Source: Streptomyces sp. ISL-66 (GTDB taxonomy: Bacteria > Actinomycetota > Actinomycetes > Streptomycetales > Streptomycetaceae). Taken from it: DNA of 33,196 nucleotides. The position numbers and the translations under genes are program-made. Where the stretch lies: the NCBI RefSeq assembly GCF_018614135.1, contig NZ_JAGGOW010000158.1, positions 1 through 33,196 on the forward strand, read 5' to 3'. Positions within the stretch are counted from its first letter, which is position 1. The number at the start of each line of letters is the position of its first letter. Positions 1-6,697 of the stretch are shown in pieces. A model generated the notes under the pieces. The model made no database searches and had not been told where the DNA came from. It was given only the letters and a program-made list of their open reading frames with translations.

Positions 1-310
1 GGCCGGCGACGAGCGGGCCACCGGCCTGGCCCGGCTCGGCGAGATCCGCGCCTCCGCCGACGCGCACGCCGTCTCCGCGGCGGGCGCCGGCCTTCCCGAC
101 GCCGTACGGGCCGCCGCGCGGCACGTCCTGGAGGAGGCGGGCCGCCACGACCCGCCCCTCGTACTGGACTACCTGGCGCTGGTCGACCCCCAGGACTTCA
201 CCGAGGCAGGCCCCGGCTTCACCGGGCAGGCCGTGCTGGCCGTCGCCGCGAAAGTGGGCACGACCCGGCTGATCGACAACATTCCATTGGAGTTCGGAGC
301 ACACGCGTGA
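1..310 (+). CDS. panC: Pantothenate synthetase, C-terminal part (partial)
   Basis: About 102 C-terminal residues are present; the gene begins before the window and the first complete codon is at position 2. PanC condenses pantoate with beta-alanine using ATP in the cytoplasm, the last step of pantothenate synthesis. The visible part matches the family end: LDYLALVDP, a Gly/Phe turn, then the closing KVGTTRLIDNI segment, which is the usual ArgLeuIleAspAsn ending of PanC. Its TGA stop (308-310) overlaps the GTG start of nadB (307-309) in a GTGA arrangement, so the two are very probably translationally coupled. The downstream coaX uses pantothenate, the product of PanC, which supports the assignment. 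Confidence 0.9.
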   Translation, partial: AGDERATGLARLGEIRASADAHAVSAAGAGLPDAVRAAARHVLEEAGRHDPPLVLDYLALVDPQDFTEAGPGFTGQAVLAVAAKVGTTRLIDNIPLEFGAHA

Positions 311-2070
311 GCACCCCAGGCAGAGGTCCCGCAACGGCGGGCACCACCACCGGCACCCGCATACGGCTGCACGCCCAGGCCCCCGGCTGGACCGTCGACG
401 CCGACGTCGTGGTCGTCGGATCCGGAGTCGCGGGCCTGACCGCCGCACTGCGCTGCGCCGCCGCGGGCCGCCGTACCGTCGTGGTCACCAAGGCCCGCCT
501 CGACGACGGCTCCACCCGCTGGGCCCAGGGCGGCATCGCCGCGGCGATCGGTGAGGGGGACACCCCCGAACAGCACCTCGAAGACACCCTCGTCGCGGGC
601 GCCGGCCTGTGCGACGAGGCCGCCGTACGCCTCCTGGTCACCGAGGGCCCCGACGCCGTACGACGCCTCATCGACGCCGGAGCCGTCTTCGACACCTCGG
701 CCGAGACCGGCGAGATCGAGCTGACCCGCGAGGGCGGCCACCACCGGCGCCGCATCGCGCACGCGGGCGGCGACGCCACCGGCGCCGAGATCTCCCGCGC
801 ACTCGTCGAAGCCGTCCAGGCGGCGGGCATCGAGACCGTCGAGAACGCCCTCGTCCTGGACCTCCTCCAGGACGAGCGGGGCCGTACCGCCGGCGTCACC
901 CTGCACGTCATGGGCGAGGGCCAGCACGACGGCGTCGGCGCCGTCCGCGCCCCCGCCGTGATCCTCGCCACCGGCGGCATGGGCCAGGTCTTCTCCGCGA
1001 CCACCAACCCGTCCGTCTCCACCGGCGACGGGGTCGCGCTCGCGCTGCGCGCCGGCGCGGAGGTCTCCGACCTCGAATTCGTGCAGTTCCACCCCACCGT
1101 GCTCTTCCTCGGCGCCGACGCCGAAGGCCAGCAGCCCCTGGTGTCCGAGGCCGTTCGCGGCGAGGGCGCGTACCTCGTCGACGCCGACGGCGTCCGCTTC
1201 ATGACCGGCCAGCACGAGCTCGCCGAGCTCGCCCCCCGCGACATCGTCGCCAAGGGCATCATGCGCCGCATGCAGGAGCAGGGCACGCAGCACATGTACC
1301 TGGACGCCCGGCACTTCGGCGCGCGGATGTGGGAGCAGCGCTTCCCCACCATCCTCGCCGCCTGCCGCTCGCACGGCATAGACCCGGTCACCGAGCCCAT
1401 CCCCGTGGCCCCGGCCGCGCACTACGCCTCCGGCGGCGTCCGCACCGACCTGCACGGCCGCACGACCGTCCCCGGCCTGTACGCGTGCGGCGAGGTCGCC
1501 TGCACCGGAGTGCACGGCGCGAACCGGCTCGCCTCCAACTCCCTGCTGGAGGGCCTGGTCTTCGCCGAGCGCATCGCCGACGACATCATCGCGCGGGCCG
1601 CACCCGGCACCGTCCCGGCCGGTCCCGCCGTCCCCGTCCCGGCCACCGGCCCCCTCCAGCCCGCCGAGGCGCGCTACGAGATCCAGCGCATCATGACCGA
1701 CGGCGCGGGCGTACTGCGCTCCGCCGAGTCGCTGCGCCGGGCCGCCGCCGCGCTCGAAGCCCTGTACGCGACGGCGGCGGGCGAGCTGGAGACCCGCGGC
1801 AAGACGGCCGTCCCCGGCACCGAGACCTGGGAGGCCACCAACCTGCTGTGCGTGGCCCGGGTGCTGGTCGCCGCCGCGCAACAGCGCGCGGAGACCCGCG
1901 GCTGCCACTGGCGCGAGGACCACCCCGACCGGGACGACGCCCACTGGCGCCGCCACCTCGTCGTACGCCTGTCGGAGGCGGAGCGACGGGCCCTGGTCGT
2001 CACCCCCACCGAATCGGCGGACTTCCCGTCCGTACAGATCCCCCTGAGCAACGACAGCCTGGAGCAGTAA
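307..2070 (+). CDS. nadB: L-aspartate oxidase
   Basis: FAD-dependent oxidation of L-aspartate to iminoaspartate, the first step of de novo NAD synthesis. The product is 587 residues, somewhat longer than the roughly 540 of the E. coli enzyme because of an N-terminal extension of about 30 residues. The Rossmann FAD motif is at about residues 36-44 (VVGSGVAGL). It is followed by the RWAQGGIAAA segment, the EFVQFHPT active-site region and the CGEVACTGVHGANRLASNSL flavin-binding segment, all typical of the succinate dehydrogenase/fumarate reductase flavoprotein family. The GTG start at 307 overlaps the panC stop. Only 2 nt separate its TAA from the nadC GTG, so nadB-nadC form an operon. No nadA (quinolinate synthase) is in the window, so the pathway needs a gene elsewhere. 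Confidence 0.96.
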   Translation: MSTPGRGPATAGTTTGTRIRLHAQAPGWTVDADVVVVGSGVAGLTAALRCAAAGRRTVVVTKARLDDGSTRWAQGGIAAAIGEGDTPEQHLEDTLVAGAGLCDEAAVRLLVTEGPDAVRRLIDAGAVFDTSAETGEIELTREGGHHRRRIAHAGGDATGAEISRALVEAVQAAGIETVENALVLDLLQDERGRTAGVTLHVMGEGQHDGVGAVRAPAVILATGGMGQVFSATTNPSVSTGDGVALALRAGAEVSDLEFVQFHPTVLFLGADAEGQQPLVSEAVRGEGAYLVDADGVRFMTGQHELAELAPRDIVAKGIMRRMQEQGTQHMYLDARHFGARMWEQRFPTILAACRSHGIDPVTEPIPVAPAAHYASGGVRTDLHGRTTVPGLYACGEVACTGVHGANRLASNSLLEGLVFAERIADDIIARAAPGTVPAGPAVPVPATGPLQPAEARYEIQRIMTDGAGVLRSAESLRRAAAALEALYATAAGELETRGKTAVPGTETWEATNLLCVARVLVAAAQQRAETRGCHWREDHPDRDDAHWRRHLVVRLSEAERRALVVTPTESADFPSVQIPLSNDSLEQ

Positions 2071-2072
2071 CC

Positions 2073-3056
2073 GTGAGCACGCACGAGCACGACCACAACG
2101 AACTCCCCCTCGTCGACCAGAGCGAGGGCGGCTGCGGCGAGGACTGCGCCTGCGGCGACGGCGAGGAGTCCGGCCTCGACCCGGCCCTGGCCGAGCTGCT
2201 CGAGGAGTCGGGCCTGGACCCCATCGAGGTCGAGGACATCGCGCACATGGCGCTCTCCGAGGACCTCGACGGCGGAGTCGACGTCACCACCGTCGCCACC
2301 GTCCCCGAAGAGGCCGAGGCCATCGCGGACTTCGTCGCCCGCGAGGACGGCGTCGTGGCGGGCCTGCGCATCGCCGAGGCCGTGTTCTCGATCGTCTGCA
2401 CCGAGTCCTTCGAGGTGGAGCGGCACGCCGAGGACGGCGACTCCGTCAAGGCCGGGCAGGTCCTGCTGTCCGTGCGCTCGCGCACCCGCGACCTGCTGAC
2501 CGCCGAGCGCAGCGCCCTCAACATCGTGTGCCGCCTGTCGGGCATCGCCACGGAGACCCGCCGCTGGGTGGACGCCCTGGAGGGCACCGGCACCAAGGTC
2601 CGCGACACCCGCAAGACCACCCCGGGCCTGCGCTCCCTGGAGAAGTACGCGGTGCGCTGCGGCGGCGGCACCAACCACCGCATGTCGCTGTGGGACGCCG
2701 CGCTGGTCAAGGACAACCACGTGGTCGCGGCCGGCGGCGTCACCCAGGCCTTCAACGCCGTGCGGGAGGCCTTCCCGGAGGTCTCGATCGAGGTCGAGGT
2801 CGACACCCTGGAGCAGGTCGGCGAGGTCCTGGAGGCCGGTGCGGGCCTGATCCTGCTGGACAACTTCACCGTGGAGCGGACCGCGCAGGCCGTCGCCCTG
2901 GTCGCGGGCCGCGCCAAGCTGGAGTCCTCGGGCCGCCTGGTCCTGGACACCGCCCGCGCCTACGCCGAGACGGGCGTCGACTTCCTCGCGGTCGGCGGCC
3001 TCACCCACTCCGCCCCGATCCTGGACATCGGCCTCGATCTGCGCGAGGCGGTGTAA
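2073..3056 (+). CDS. nadC: Nicotinate-nucleotide pyrophosphorylase (quinolinate phosphoribosyltransferase)
   Basis: Converts quinolinate and PRPP to nicotinate mononucleotide with release of CO2. 327 residues. The GTG at 2073 was chosen because it lies 2 nt after the nadB stop and a GGAG sits at 2061-2064. Family motifs are the TAERSALN helix, the DTRKTTPGLR loop, the EKYAVRCGGGTNHRMSL segment, LVKDNH, and EVEVDTLEQ near the C-terminus. The first 35 residues are an extension with alternating His (H4, H6, H8) and a Cys cluster (C21, C25, C27) before an acidic stretch. The conserved catalytic core starts near residue 45. coaX follows after 3 nt. Function is certain; the role of the Cys/His extension is unknown. 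Confidence 0.95.
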   Translation: MSTHEHDHNELPLVDQSEGGCGEDCACGDGEESGLDPALAELLEESGLDPIEVEDIAHMALSEDLDGGVDVTTVATVPEEAEAIADFVAREDGVVAGLRIAEAVFSIVCTESFEVERHAEDGDSVKAGQVLLSVRSRTRDLLTAERSALNIVCRLSGIATETRRWVDALEGTGTKVRDTRKTTPGLRSLEKYAVRCGGGTNHRMSLWDAALVKDNHVVAAGGVTQAFNAVREAFPEVSIEVEVDTLEQVGEVLEAGAGLILLDNFTVERTAQAVALVAGRAKLESSGRLVLDTARAYAETGVDFLAVGGLTHSAPILDIGLDLREAV

Positions 3057-3059
3057 CCG

Positions 3060-3869
3060 GTGCTCCTCACCATCGATGTGGGCAACTCCCAGACGGTGCT
3101 GGGCCTGTTCGACGGTGACGAGATCGTCGAGCACTGGCGCATCTCGACCGACCCGCGCCGCACGGCCGACGAGATGGCCGTGCTCATGCAGGGGCTGATG
3201 GGCATGCACCCGATGCTCGGCACCGAGCTGGGCGACGGCATCCACGGCATCGCGATCTGCTCGACGGTGCCGTCGGTGTTGCACGAGCTGCGCGAGGTCA
3301 CCCGCCGCTACTACGGGGACGTGCCCGCCGTCCTGGTGGAGCCGGGGGTCAAGACCGGGGTGCCGATCCTGACCGACAACCCGAAGGAAGTCGGCGCGGA
3401 CCGCATCATCAACGCGGTCGCCGCCGTCGAGCTCTACGGCGGCCCCGCGATCGTCGTCGACTTCGGCACGGCGACCACCTTCGACGCGGTGTCCGCGAAG
3501 GGCGAGTACGTGGGCGGGGTGATCGCCCCGGGCATCGAGATCTCGATGGAGGCCCTCGGTGTGCGCGGCGCCCAGCTCCGCAAGATCGAGCTGGCCCGCC
3601 CGCGCAACGTCATCGGCAAGTCCACCGTCGAGGCGATGCAGTCGGGCGTGGTCTACGGGTTCGCCGGCCAGGTCGACGGGGTCGTCGCCCGGATGGCGAA
3701 GGAGCTCGCGGGCCCCAACGGAGACCCGGACGACGTCCGGGTCATCGCCACGGGCGGCCTGGCCCCCATGGTCCTCGGGGAGGCCTCGGTCATCGACGAC
3801 CACGAGCCCTGGCTGACCCTGATCGGCCTGCGGCTGGTCTACGAGCGCAACGCGCCCAACTTCGAGTAG
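3060..3869 (+). CDS. coaX: Type III pantothenate kinase
   Basis: Phosphorylates pantothenate with ATP, the first committed step of CoA synthesis. 269 residues, the normal length for CoaX. The fold is ASKHA-type: the phosphate-binding N-terminus reads LLTIDVGNSQTVLGLFDG, GADRIINAVAA follows near residue 108, and the second phosphate motif is VDFGTATTFD near residue 132. The GTG start at 3060 is 3 nt after the nadC stop, so it is the last gene of panC-nadB-nadC-coaX. Three consecutive hairpins follow the stop. CoaX enzymes typically need a monovalent cation and are insensitive to CoA feedback; that is family knowledge and not visible here. Confidence 0.95.
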   Translation: MLLTIDVGNSQTVLGLFDGDEIVEHWRISTDPRRTADEMAVLMQGLMGMHPMLGTELGDGIHGIAICSTVPSVLHELREVTRRYYGDVPAVLVEPGVKTGVPILTDNPKEVGADRIINAVAAVELYGGPAIVVDFGTATTFDAVSAKGEYVGGVIAPGIEISMEALGVRGAQLRKIELARPRNVIGKSTVEAMQSGVVYGFAGQVDGVVARMAKELAGPNGDPDDVRVIATGGLAPMVLGEASVIDDHEPWLTLIGLRLVYERNAPNFE

Positions 3870-3876
3870 GGCCGGA

Positions 3877-3913
3877 CCGGCCGGGACCACGCCGTACGCG
3901 GGGTCCCGGCCGG
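3877..3913 (+). terminator. Hairpin 1 after coaX
   Basis: Perfect 12-bp inverted repeat: arms CCGGCCGGGACC (3877-3888) and its complement (3902-3913), with a 13-nt loop. It starts 7 nt after the coaX stop. There is no T-run, as is common for actinobacterial terminators. Confidence 0.6.
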
Positions 3914-3923
3914 CTCCGTACGC

Positions 3924-3961
3924 GAGCCGTGCCGGGCCCGCACGCGGCCCCGGCACGGCTC
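3924..3961 (+). terminator. Hairpin 2 after coaX
   Basis: Perfect 13-bp stem, arms GAGCCGTGCCGGG (3924-3936) and its complement (3949-3961), loop of 12 nt. It is the second member of a row of hairpins closing the panC-nadB-nadC-coaX operon. Confidence 0.55.
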
Positions 3962-3979
3962 GGCAGCGCTTCGCTGCCG
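3961..3979 (+). terminator. Hairpin 3 after coaX
   Basis: 8-bp stem CGGCAGCG (3961-3968) / CGCTGCCG (3972-3979) with a 3-nt loop. It shares its first base with the end of hairpin 2, so the two can stack coaxially. Confidence 0.4.
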
Positions 3980-4008
3980 CTTCGGCACACCCGCTGACGC
4001 GCCGGGGC

Positions 4009-4024
4009 GATTTCCGCGGAAACC
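4009..4024. promoter_or_regulatory. Short dyad upstream of the DUF397 gene
   Basis: GATTTCCGCGGAAACC is a 16-bp near-palindrome (7 of 8 positions pair) without spacer, 97 bp upstream of the DUF397 start. It is shaped like a repressor site. No known regulator is recognised. Confidence 0.25.
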
Positions 4025-4120
4025 AGGGGCGGGAGGCCGGCGCGGAGTTAACGTCCTCCCACGAGAAATACCGGGAACTCGTCCACGGCGCCGGACGCGC
4101 CCGTGAACGGAGGAGACACC

Positions 4121-4306
4121 ATGACCACTCAGTCCGCCTGGCAGAAGTCCTCGTTCTGTAGCGAGGGGGACAACTGCGTGTACGTCAGCGCCGCCCCCGG
4201 CACCCTGGTCCGCGTGGCCGACCGCGCCGACCCGGCCCACCTCGTCCTCGCCACCACCCAGGCCGCGTGGGCGGACTTCCTCCGCGTGATCAAGCAGTCG
4301 GGCTGA
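4121..4306 (+). CDS. DUF397 domain protein
   Basis: 61 residues with the DUF397 signature: WQKSSFC near the N-terminus, the NCVYV strand, VRVADRADP, and a final tryptophan helix (WADFLRVIKQSG). The ATG at 4121 is preferred over upstream in-frame codons because GGAGGA (4109-4114) lies at ideal distance. DUF397 proteins are numerous in Streptomyces. They are commonly encoded beside a helix-turn-helix regulator, and some act with it as small regulatory partners. Here no such regulator is adjacent, so this is a solitary copy. The function is unknown beyond the domain match; two Cys (C13, C19) are conserved in the signature. Confidence 0.88.
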   Translation: MTTQSAWQKSSFCSEGDNCVYVSAAPGTLVRVADRADPAHLVLATTQAAWADFLRVIKQSG

Positions 4307-4402
4307 TTCCGGCCGAGGCCCCGGCCGCGCCCCGACCTCATCCTGCTGCGCCGCGCCGCGCCGCGTCCGTGTCCGGTCAGGGGATTTTGTCCGATTAGCG
4401 CG

Positions 4403-4408
4403 TATCTT
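4403..4408 (+). promoter_or_regulatory. -10 element, leaderless gene at 4415
   Basis: TATCTT matches TANNNT and its last base is 7 nt before the first base of the ATG at 4415. There is no ribosome binding site, so transcription probably begins at the start codon. Confidence 0.5.
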
Positions 4409-4414
4409 CGGCCC

Positions 4415-5140
4415 ATGCCCACGCCCTACGGATCCCGCGGCGGCATGGCGTTCAGCGCTGATGAGCTTCACGTGCTCAGGCGTTCGCTCGCTCACGCCCT
4501 TCAGTCCTCTACGGCCCCCCTGTCGGCCGTGGAGGTCCAGGACTGCCTGCGCCTGGCGGCGTCGGTGGATGACGCGGCGCAGGAGGCGGGCCGGCTCAGA
4601 GCGTTCCTCCTCGCCGACCTGGCCCGGTACAGAGCCGCGCTGCCCGGGAGCCTCTCCGGCTACCTGGAGCTGCTGCAGGACGCCCTGGCCGCCGGCTACG
4701 AGCCGGTTCCCGACGACCTCGCCGCCCTGCGGGCCCTGCGCGCCAACCCGGTCGCGGCCGCCGTGCTGGAGCGGGCCCAGGGCGTCGCGGAGCGGTCCGT
4801 GCGCCGCAGGCTCTCCACCGCGCCCGCGCCGCGGACCCGGCTGCTGGCCATCGCCGGCGGCTCGGGGTCGGGGTCGGCGTCGGCGTCGGGGTCTGAGCCT
4901 GAGTCGGGGTCGGGTTCGGCCTCGGGAGCCGACTCGGGCTCGGGAGCCGGCTCGGCCTCGGGAGCCGGCTCGGCTTCGGGAGCCGGCTCGGGCTCGGGCT
5001 CGGGCAAGGAGAAGGAGCCCGCGGAGCCGCAGCCGAGGCCCGACGACCGGCCCGCGCGGCCCGTCCCGACCCCCGGCGAGGTGTTCCCGCCGCGCCGCAA
5101 GCCCGGTCCGCCCCCGGCGGCCGGGCGCGCGGTCGGGTAG
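4415..5140 (+). CDS. Hypothetical protein with helical domain and Gly/Ser/Ala tail
   Basis: 241 residues, not recognised as a named family. Residues about 11-145 form a soluble, mostly helical domain rich in Ala, Leu and Arg, with a central LERAQGVAERSVRRRLS helix. Residues about 150-200 are low-complexity Gly/Ser/Ala encoded by tandem repeats, and the C-terminus is Pro/Arg-rich (PRRKPGPPP). There is no signal peptide or membrane segment. ATG 4415 is chosen because a TANNNT box ends 7 nt before it. ATG 4445 (MAFSADEL) is possible but has no Shine-Dalgarno sequence either. The neighbours are a DUF397 gene and a small membrane protein; no function can be assigned. Confidence 0.7.
   Translation: MPTPYGSRGGMAFSADELHVLRRSLAHALQSSTAPLSAVEVQDCLRLAASVDDAAQEAGRLRAFLLADLARYRAALPGSLSGYLELLQDALAAGYEPVPDDLAALRALRANPVAAAVLERAQGVAERSVRRRLSTAPAPRTRLLAIAGGSGSGSASASGSEPESGSGSASGADSGSGAGSASGAGSASGAGSGSGSGKEKEPAEPQPRPDDRPARPVPTPGEVFPPRRKPGPPPAAGRAVG
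4921..4992 (+). repeat. 18-bp tandem repeat, four copies, in coding sequence
   Basis: Four copies of an 18-bp unit (CTCGGGAGCCGGCTCGGC and variants) at 4921, 4939, 4957 and 4975. The second and third are identical. Each encodes about six Gly/Ser/Ala residues. Flanking TCGGGG/TCGGCG hexamers extend the low-complexity stretch to about 4858-5005. Confidence 0.85.
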
Positions 5141-5141
5141 C

Positions 5142-5147
5142 TAGGCT
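5142..5147 (+). promoter_or_regulatory. -10 element, leaderless gene at 5154
   Basis: TAGGCT, a TANNNT box, with its last base 7 nt before the ATG at 5154. It begins 2 nt after the upstream stop codon (5138-5140). Confidence 0.5.
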
Positions 5148-5153
5148 TGGGGC

Positions 5154-5330
5154 ATGGACTACGTTTCCGCGCTCGTGCCCCCCTTCGTGATGGCCGTGTT
5201 CTTCATCGCGCTCGTCGTGACGATCGTGAAGAGCCAGGGCGGGGCCAACAAGGCCAAGGAGGACGCGGTGGTCGATGCCGTGCTCGCCCGCGCCGAGGCC
5301 GCCCAGCAGCAGTCCCCTTCCCGGAAGTAG
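5154..5330 (+). CDS. Small single-span membrane protein
   Basis: A 58-residue ORF, short enough to be missed by length cut-offs. The N-terminus is hydrophobic: residues about 6-25 (ALVPPFVMAVFFIALVVTIV) form one membrane span. A basic turn (KSQGGANKAK) follows, then a charged amphipathic helix (EDAVVDAVLARAEAAQQQ). The positive-inside rule puts the C-terminus in the cytoplasm. ATG 5154 is preceded by a TANNNT box with leaderless spacing, and a perfect 15-bp terminator hairpin follows the stop by 25 nt, so it looks like an independent transcription unit. Similar tiny proteins are common in Streptomyces; the function is unknown. Confidence 0.75.
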   Translation: MDYVSALVPPFVMAVFFIALVVTIVKSQGGANKAKEDAVVDAVLARAEAAQQQSPSRK

Positions 5331-5355
5331 CCCCCGCGGGGGTCCCGACGAACAC

Positions 5356-5389
5356 GGAGGGCGTACGGCTCCCGAGCCGTACGCCCTCC
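5356..5389 (+). terminator. Terminator hairpin after the 58-residue membrane protein gene
   Basis: Perfect 15-bp stem: arm GGAGGGCGTACGGCT (5356-5370), loop CCCG, complementary arm 5375-5389, then TT. It separates the small membrane gene from the BlaI-type gene. Confidence 0.75.
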
Positions 5390-5457
5390 TTCGCCGTCCG
5401 CGGCCCCGGACTTTTCGCGCGTTGCCGTCCGAATAGCCGCGCAATTCCTGACATTCC

Positions 5458-5469
5458 GCACTATCGTGC
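5458..5469 (+). promoter_or_regulatory. -10 element with overlapping dyad, BlaI-type gene
   Basis: TATCGT (5462-5467) is a TANNNT box ending 7 nt before the GTG at 5474. It lies inside the inverted repeat GCAC-TATC-GTGC (5458-5469). A protein bound there would cover the -10, which would suit autorepression; this is inference. Confidence 0.45.
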
Positions 5470-5473
5470 TGCT

Positions 5474-5992
5474 GTGCCTCGCCCCTTGGGAGAACTCGAA
5501 GACGCAGTCATGACGCGGGTGTGGCAGTGGAACCGCCCGGTCACCGTTCGCGAAGTCCTGGAAGACCTGCAGCAGGAACGGTCCATCGCGTACACCACGG
5601 TCATGACCGTTATGGACAATCTTCATCAGAAGGGCTGGGTCCGCCGGGAAGCGGAAGGCCGCGCCTACCGGTATACGGCGGTTTCCACCCGCGCCGCCTA
5701 CTCGGCCGCACTGATGAACGAGGCCTGGTCGACGAGCGACAATCCGGCCGCCGCCCTCGTGGCCTTCTTCGGCATGATGTCGGCCGAACAGCGTGAGGCG
5801 CTCCGGGACGCCGTCCACATCGTGCAGCCGGCGGAACCCGCGGCCCAGTCCGCACCCGAGCCGGCACCCGAGACCGTTCCCGAGGCCCCGGCGGCCGGTC
5901 CCGCCGCGGATCCCACCGCGGAACCCACCGCGCCGGCGGATCCCGCCGCCGAAGGCGACTCCGGCGGGCGGAGCGCCGAGCCGGGGCGATAA
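5474..5992 (+). CDS. BlaI/MecI-family transcriptional repressor, orphan
   Basis: 172 residues. The N-terminal 90 or so residues are a typical BlaI/MecI winged helix: PRPLGELEDAVMTRVWQWNRPVTVREVLEDL, then the recognition region IAYTTVMTVMDNLHQKGWVRRE and a wing (GRAYRYTAV). The C-terminus after about residue 115 is an unstructured Pro/Ala/Glu tail absent from staphylococcal BlaI. The GTG at 5474 was chosen because the domain starts there and a TANNNT box lies 7 nt upstream; the longer open frame from 5147 is not coding. No BlaR1/M56 sensor peptidase is adjacent, so how the repressor is released is unknown. Target genes cannot be read from the sequence. Confidence 0.88.
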   Translation: MPRPLGELEDAVMTRVWQWNRPVTVREVLEDLQQERSIAYTTVMTVMDNLHQKGWVRREAEGRAYRYTAVSTRAAYSAALMNEAWSTSDNPAAALVAFFGMMSAEQREALRDAVHIVQPAEPAAQSAPEPAPETVPEAPAAGPAADPTAEPTAPADPAAEGDSGGRSAEPGR

Positions 5993-5995
5993 CGT
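5990..5995 (+). promoter_or_regulatory. -10 element, leaderless argA
   Basis: TAACGT, a TANNNT box, starts within the TAA stop codon of the preceding gene and ends 7 nt before the ATG at 6002. Confidence 0.5.
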
Positions 5996-6001
5996 CCGGG
6001 C

Positions 6002-6532
6002 ATGGGAGAGTTTTCCGCTGCACATGCAAAAACAGTGACGATCCGCCGAGCGCGCACCGGTGATGTTCCCGCGCTGCGCCGCCTGCTCGACCAGTACGTG
6101 CAGCAGCGCATCCTGCTCGACAAAGCGCCGGTCGTCCTTTATGAGGACATCCAGGAGTTCTGGGTCGCGGAACGTGACGGCGACGGCCAAGTGGTGGGCT
6201 GCGGCGCACTCCACGTGATGTGGGAAGACCTGGCCGAAGTCCGCACTCTCGCCGTCGACCGCGAGTTGAAGGGCGCGGGAGTCGGTCATCTCGTGCTCGA
6301 CAAGTTGTTGCAGACGGCCCGCCGGCTCGGTGTGAGCCGGGTTTTCTGCCTCACCTTCGAAGTGGACTTCTTCGCGAAGCACGGCTTCGTGGAGATCGGC
6401 GAGACCCCGGTCGAGACGGATGTCTACATGGAGCTCCTGCGTTCCTATGACGAGGGTGTCGCCGAGTTCCTCGGTCTCGAACGAGTGAAGCCGAACACCT
6501 TGGGCAACAGCCGGATGCTTCTGCACCTCTGA
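6002..6532 (+). CDS. argA: Amino-acid N-acetyltransferase (N-acetylglutamate synthase, short GNAT type)
   Basis: 176 residues, a single GNAT domain. It transfers acetyl from acetyl-CoA to glutamate, the first step of arginine synthesis. The sequence follows the short actinobacterial ArgA described from Mycobacterium tuberculosis: RRARTGDVPALRRLLDQY at the start, LYEDIQEFWVAE, VVGCGALHVMWEDLAEVRTLAVD, the acetyl-CoA loop near LKGAGVGHLV, VFCLTFEVDFFAKHGF, and the diagnostic ending VKPNTLGNSRMLL. It lacks the amino-acid-kinase-like domain of E. coli ArgA. ATG 6002 has no Shine-Dalgarno sequence, and the -10 box overlaps the previous stop codon, so it is probably leaderless. No ArgR box was seen. 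Confidence 0.88.
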   Translation: MGEFSAAHAKTVTIRRARTGDVPALRRLLDQYVQQRILLDKAPVVLYEDIQEFWVAERDGDGQVVGCGALHVMWEDLAEVRTLAVDRELKGAGVGHLVLDKLLQTARRLGVSRVFCLTFEVDFFAKHGFVEIGETPVETDVYMELLRSYDEGVAEFLGLERVKPNTLGNSRMLLHL

Positions 6533-6648
6533 CCGATCACACGGGATTTTCCCCCGGGCCCCTCGCCTGTGGCCTATGTCCGAATCGCGCACGTTTCCCG
6601 ACCCGTTGCGGACCCGAACCTCTCACGGGGGGTTTGTGTTTTCCAGGC

Positions 6649-6693
6649 AAAAGCGGTTTCCTTTCCGCGTACTGCTTTTCGATGAAAGGAAAT
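6649..6693 (+). promoter_or_regulatory. Two overlapping leader pairings before lsr2
   Basis: Pairing A: AAAAGCGGT (6649-6657) with ACTGCTTTT (6671-6679), 9 bp including one G-U. Pairing B: GTTTCCTTTC (6656-6665) with GAAAGGAAAT (6684-6693), 10 bp including one G-U. B covers the Shine-Dalgarno AAAGGA (6685-6690); A leaves it free. They share 6656-6657. A shortened B could in principle form a pseudoknot with A. Confidence 0.5.
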
Positions 6694-6697
6694 CCCG

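Noticed and set aside
609..2070. Plus-strand open frame running into nadC from within nadB
   Set aside because: The upstream part is an Arg-rich alternative frame of nadB; nadC begins at GTG 2073.
4858..5005. Gly/Ser-coding repeats as a mobile or regulatory repeat
   Set aside because: The repeats stay in frame inside an ORF and are best read as a low-complexity protein linker with slippage-prone codons.
5474..6532. BlaI gene and argA as a regulator-target or toxin-antitoxin pair
   Set aside because: The argA product is a biosynthetic enzyme with its own leaderless promoter box; nothing indicates a pair beyond adjacency.
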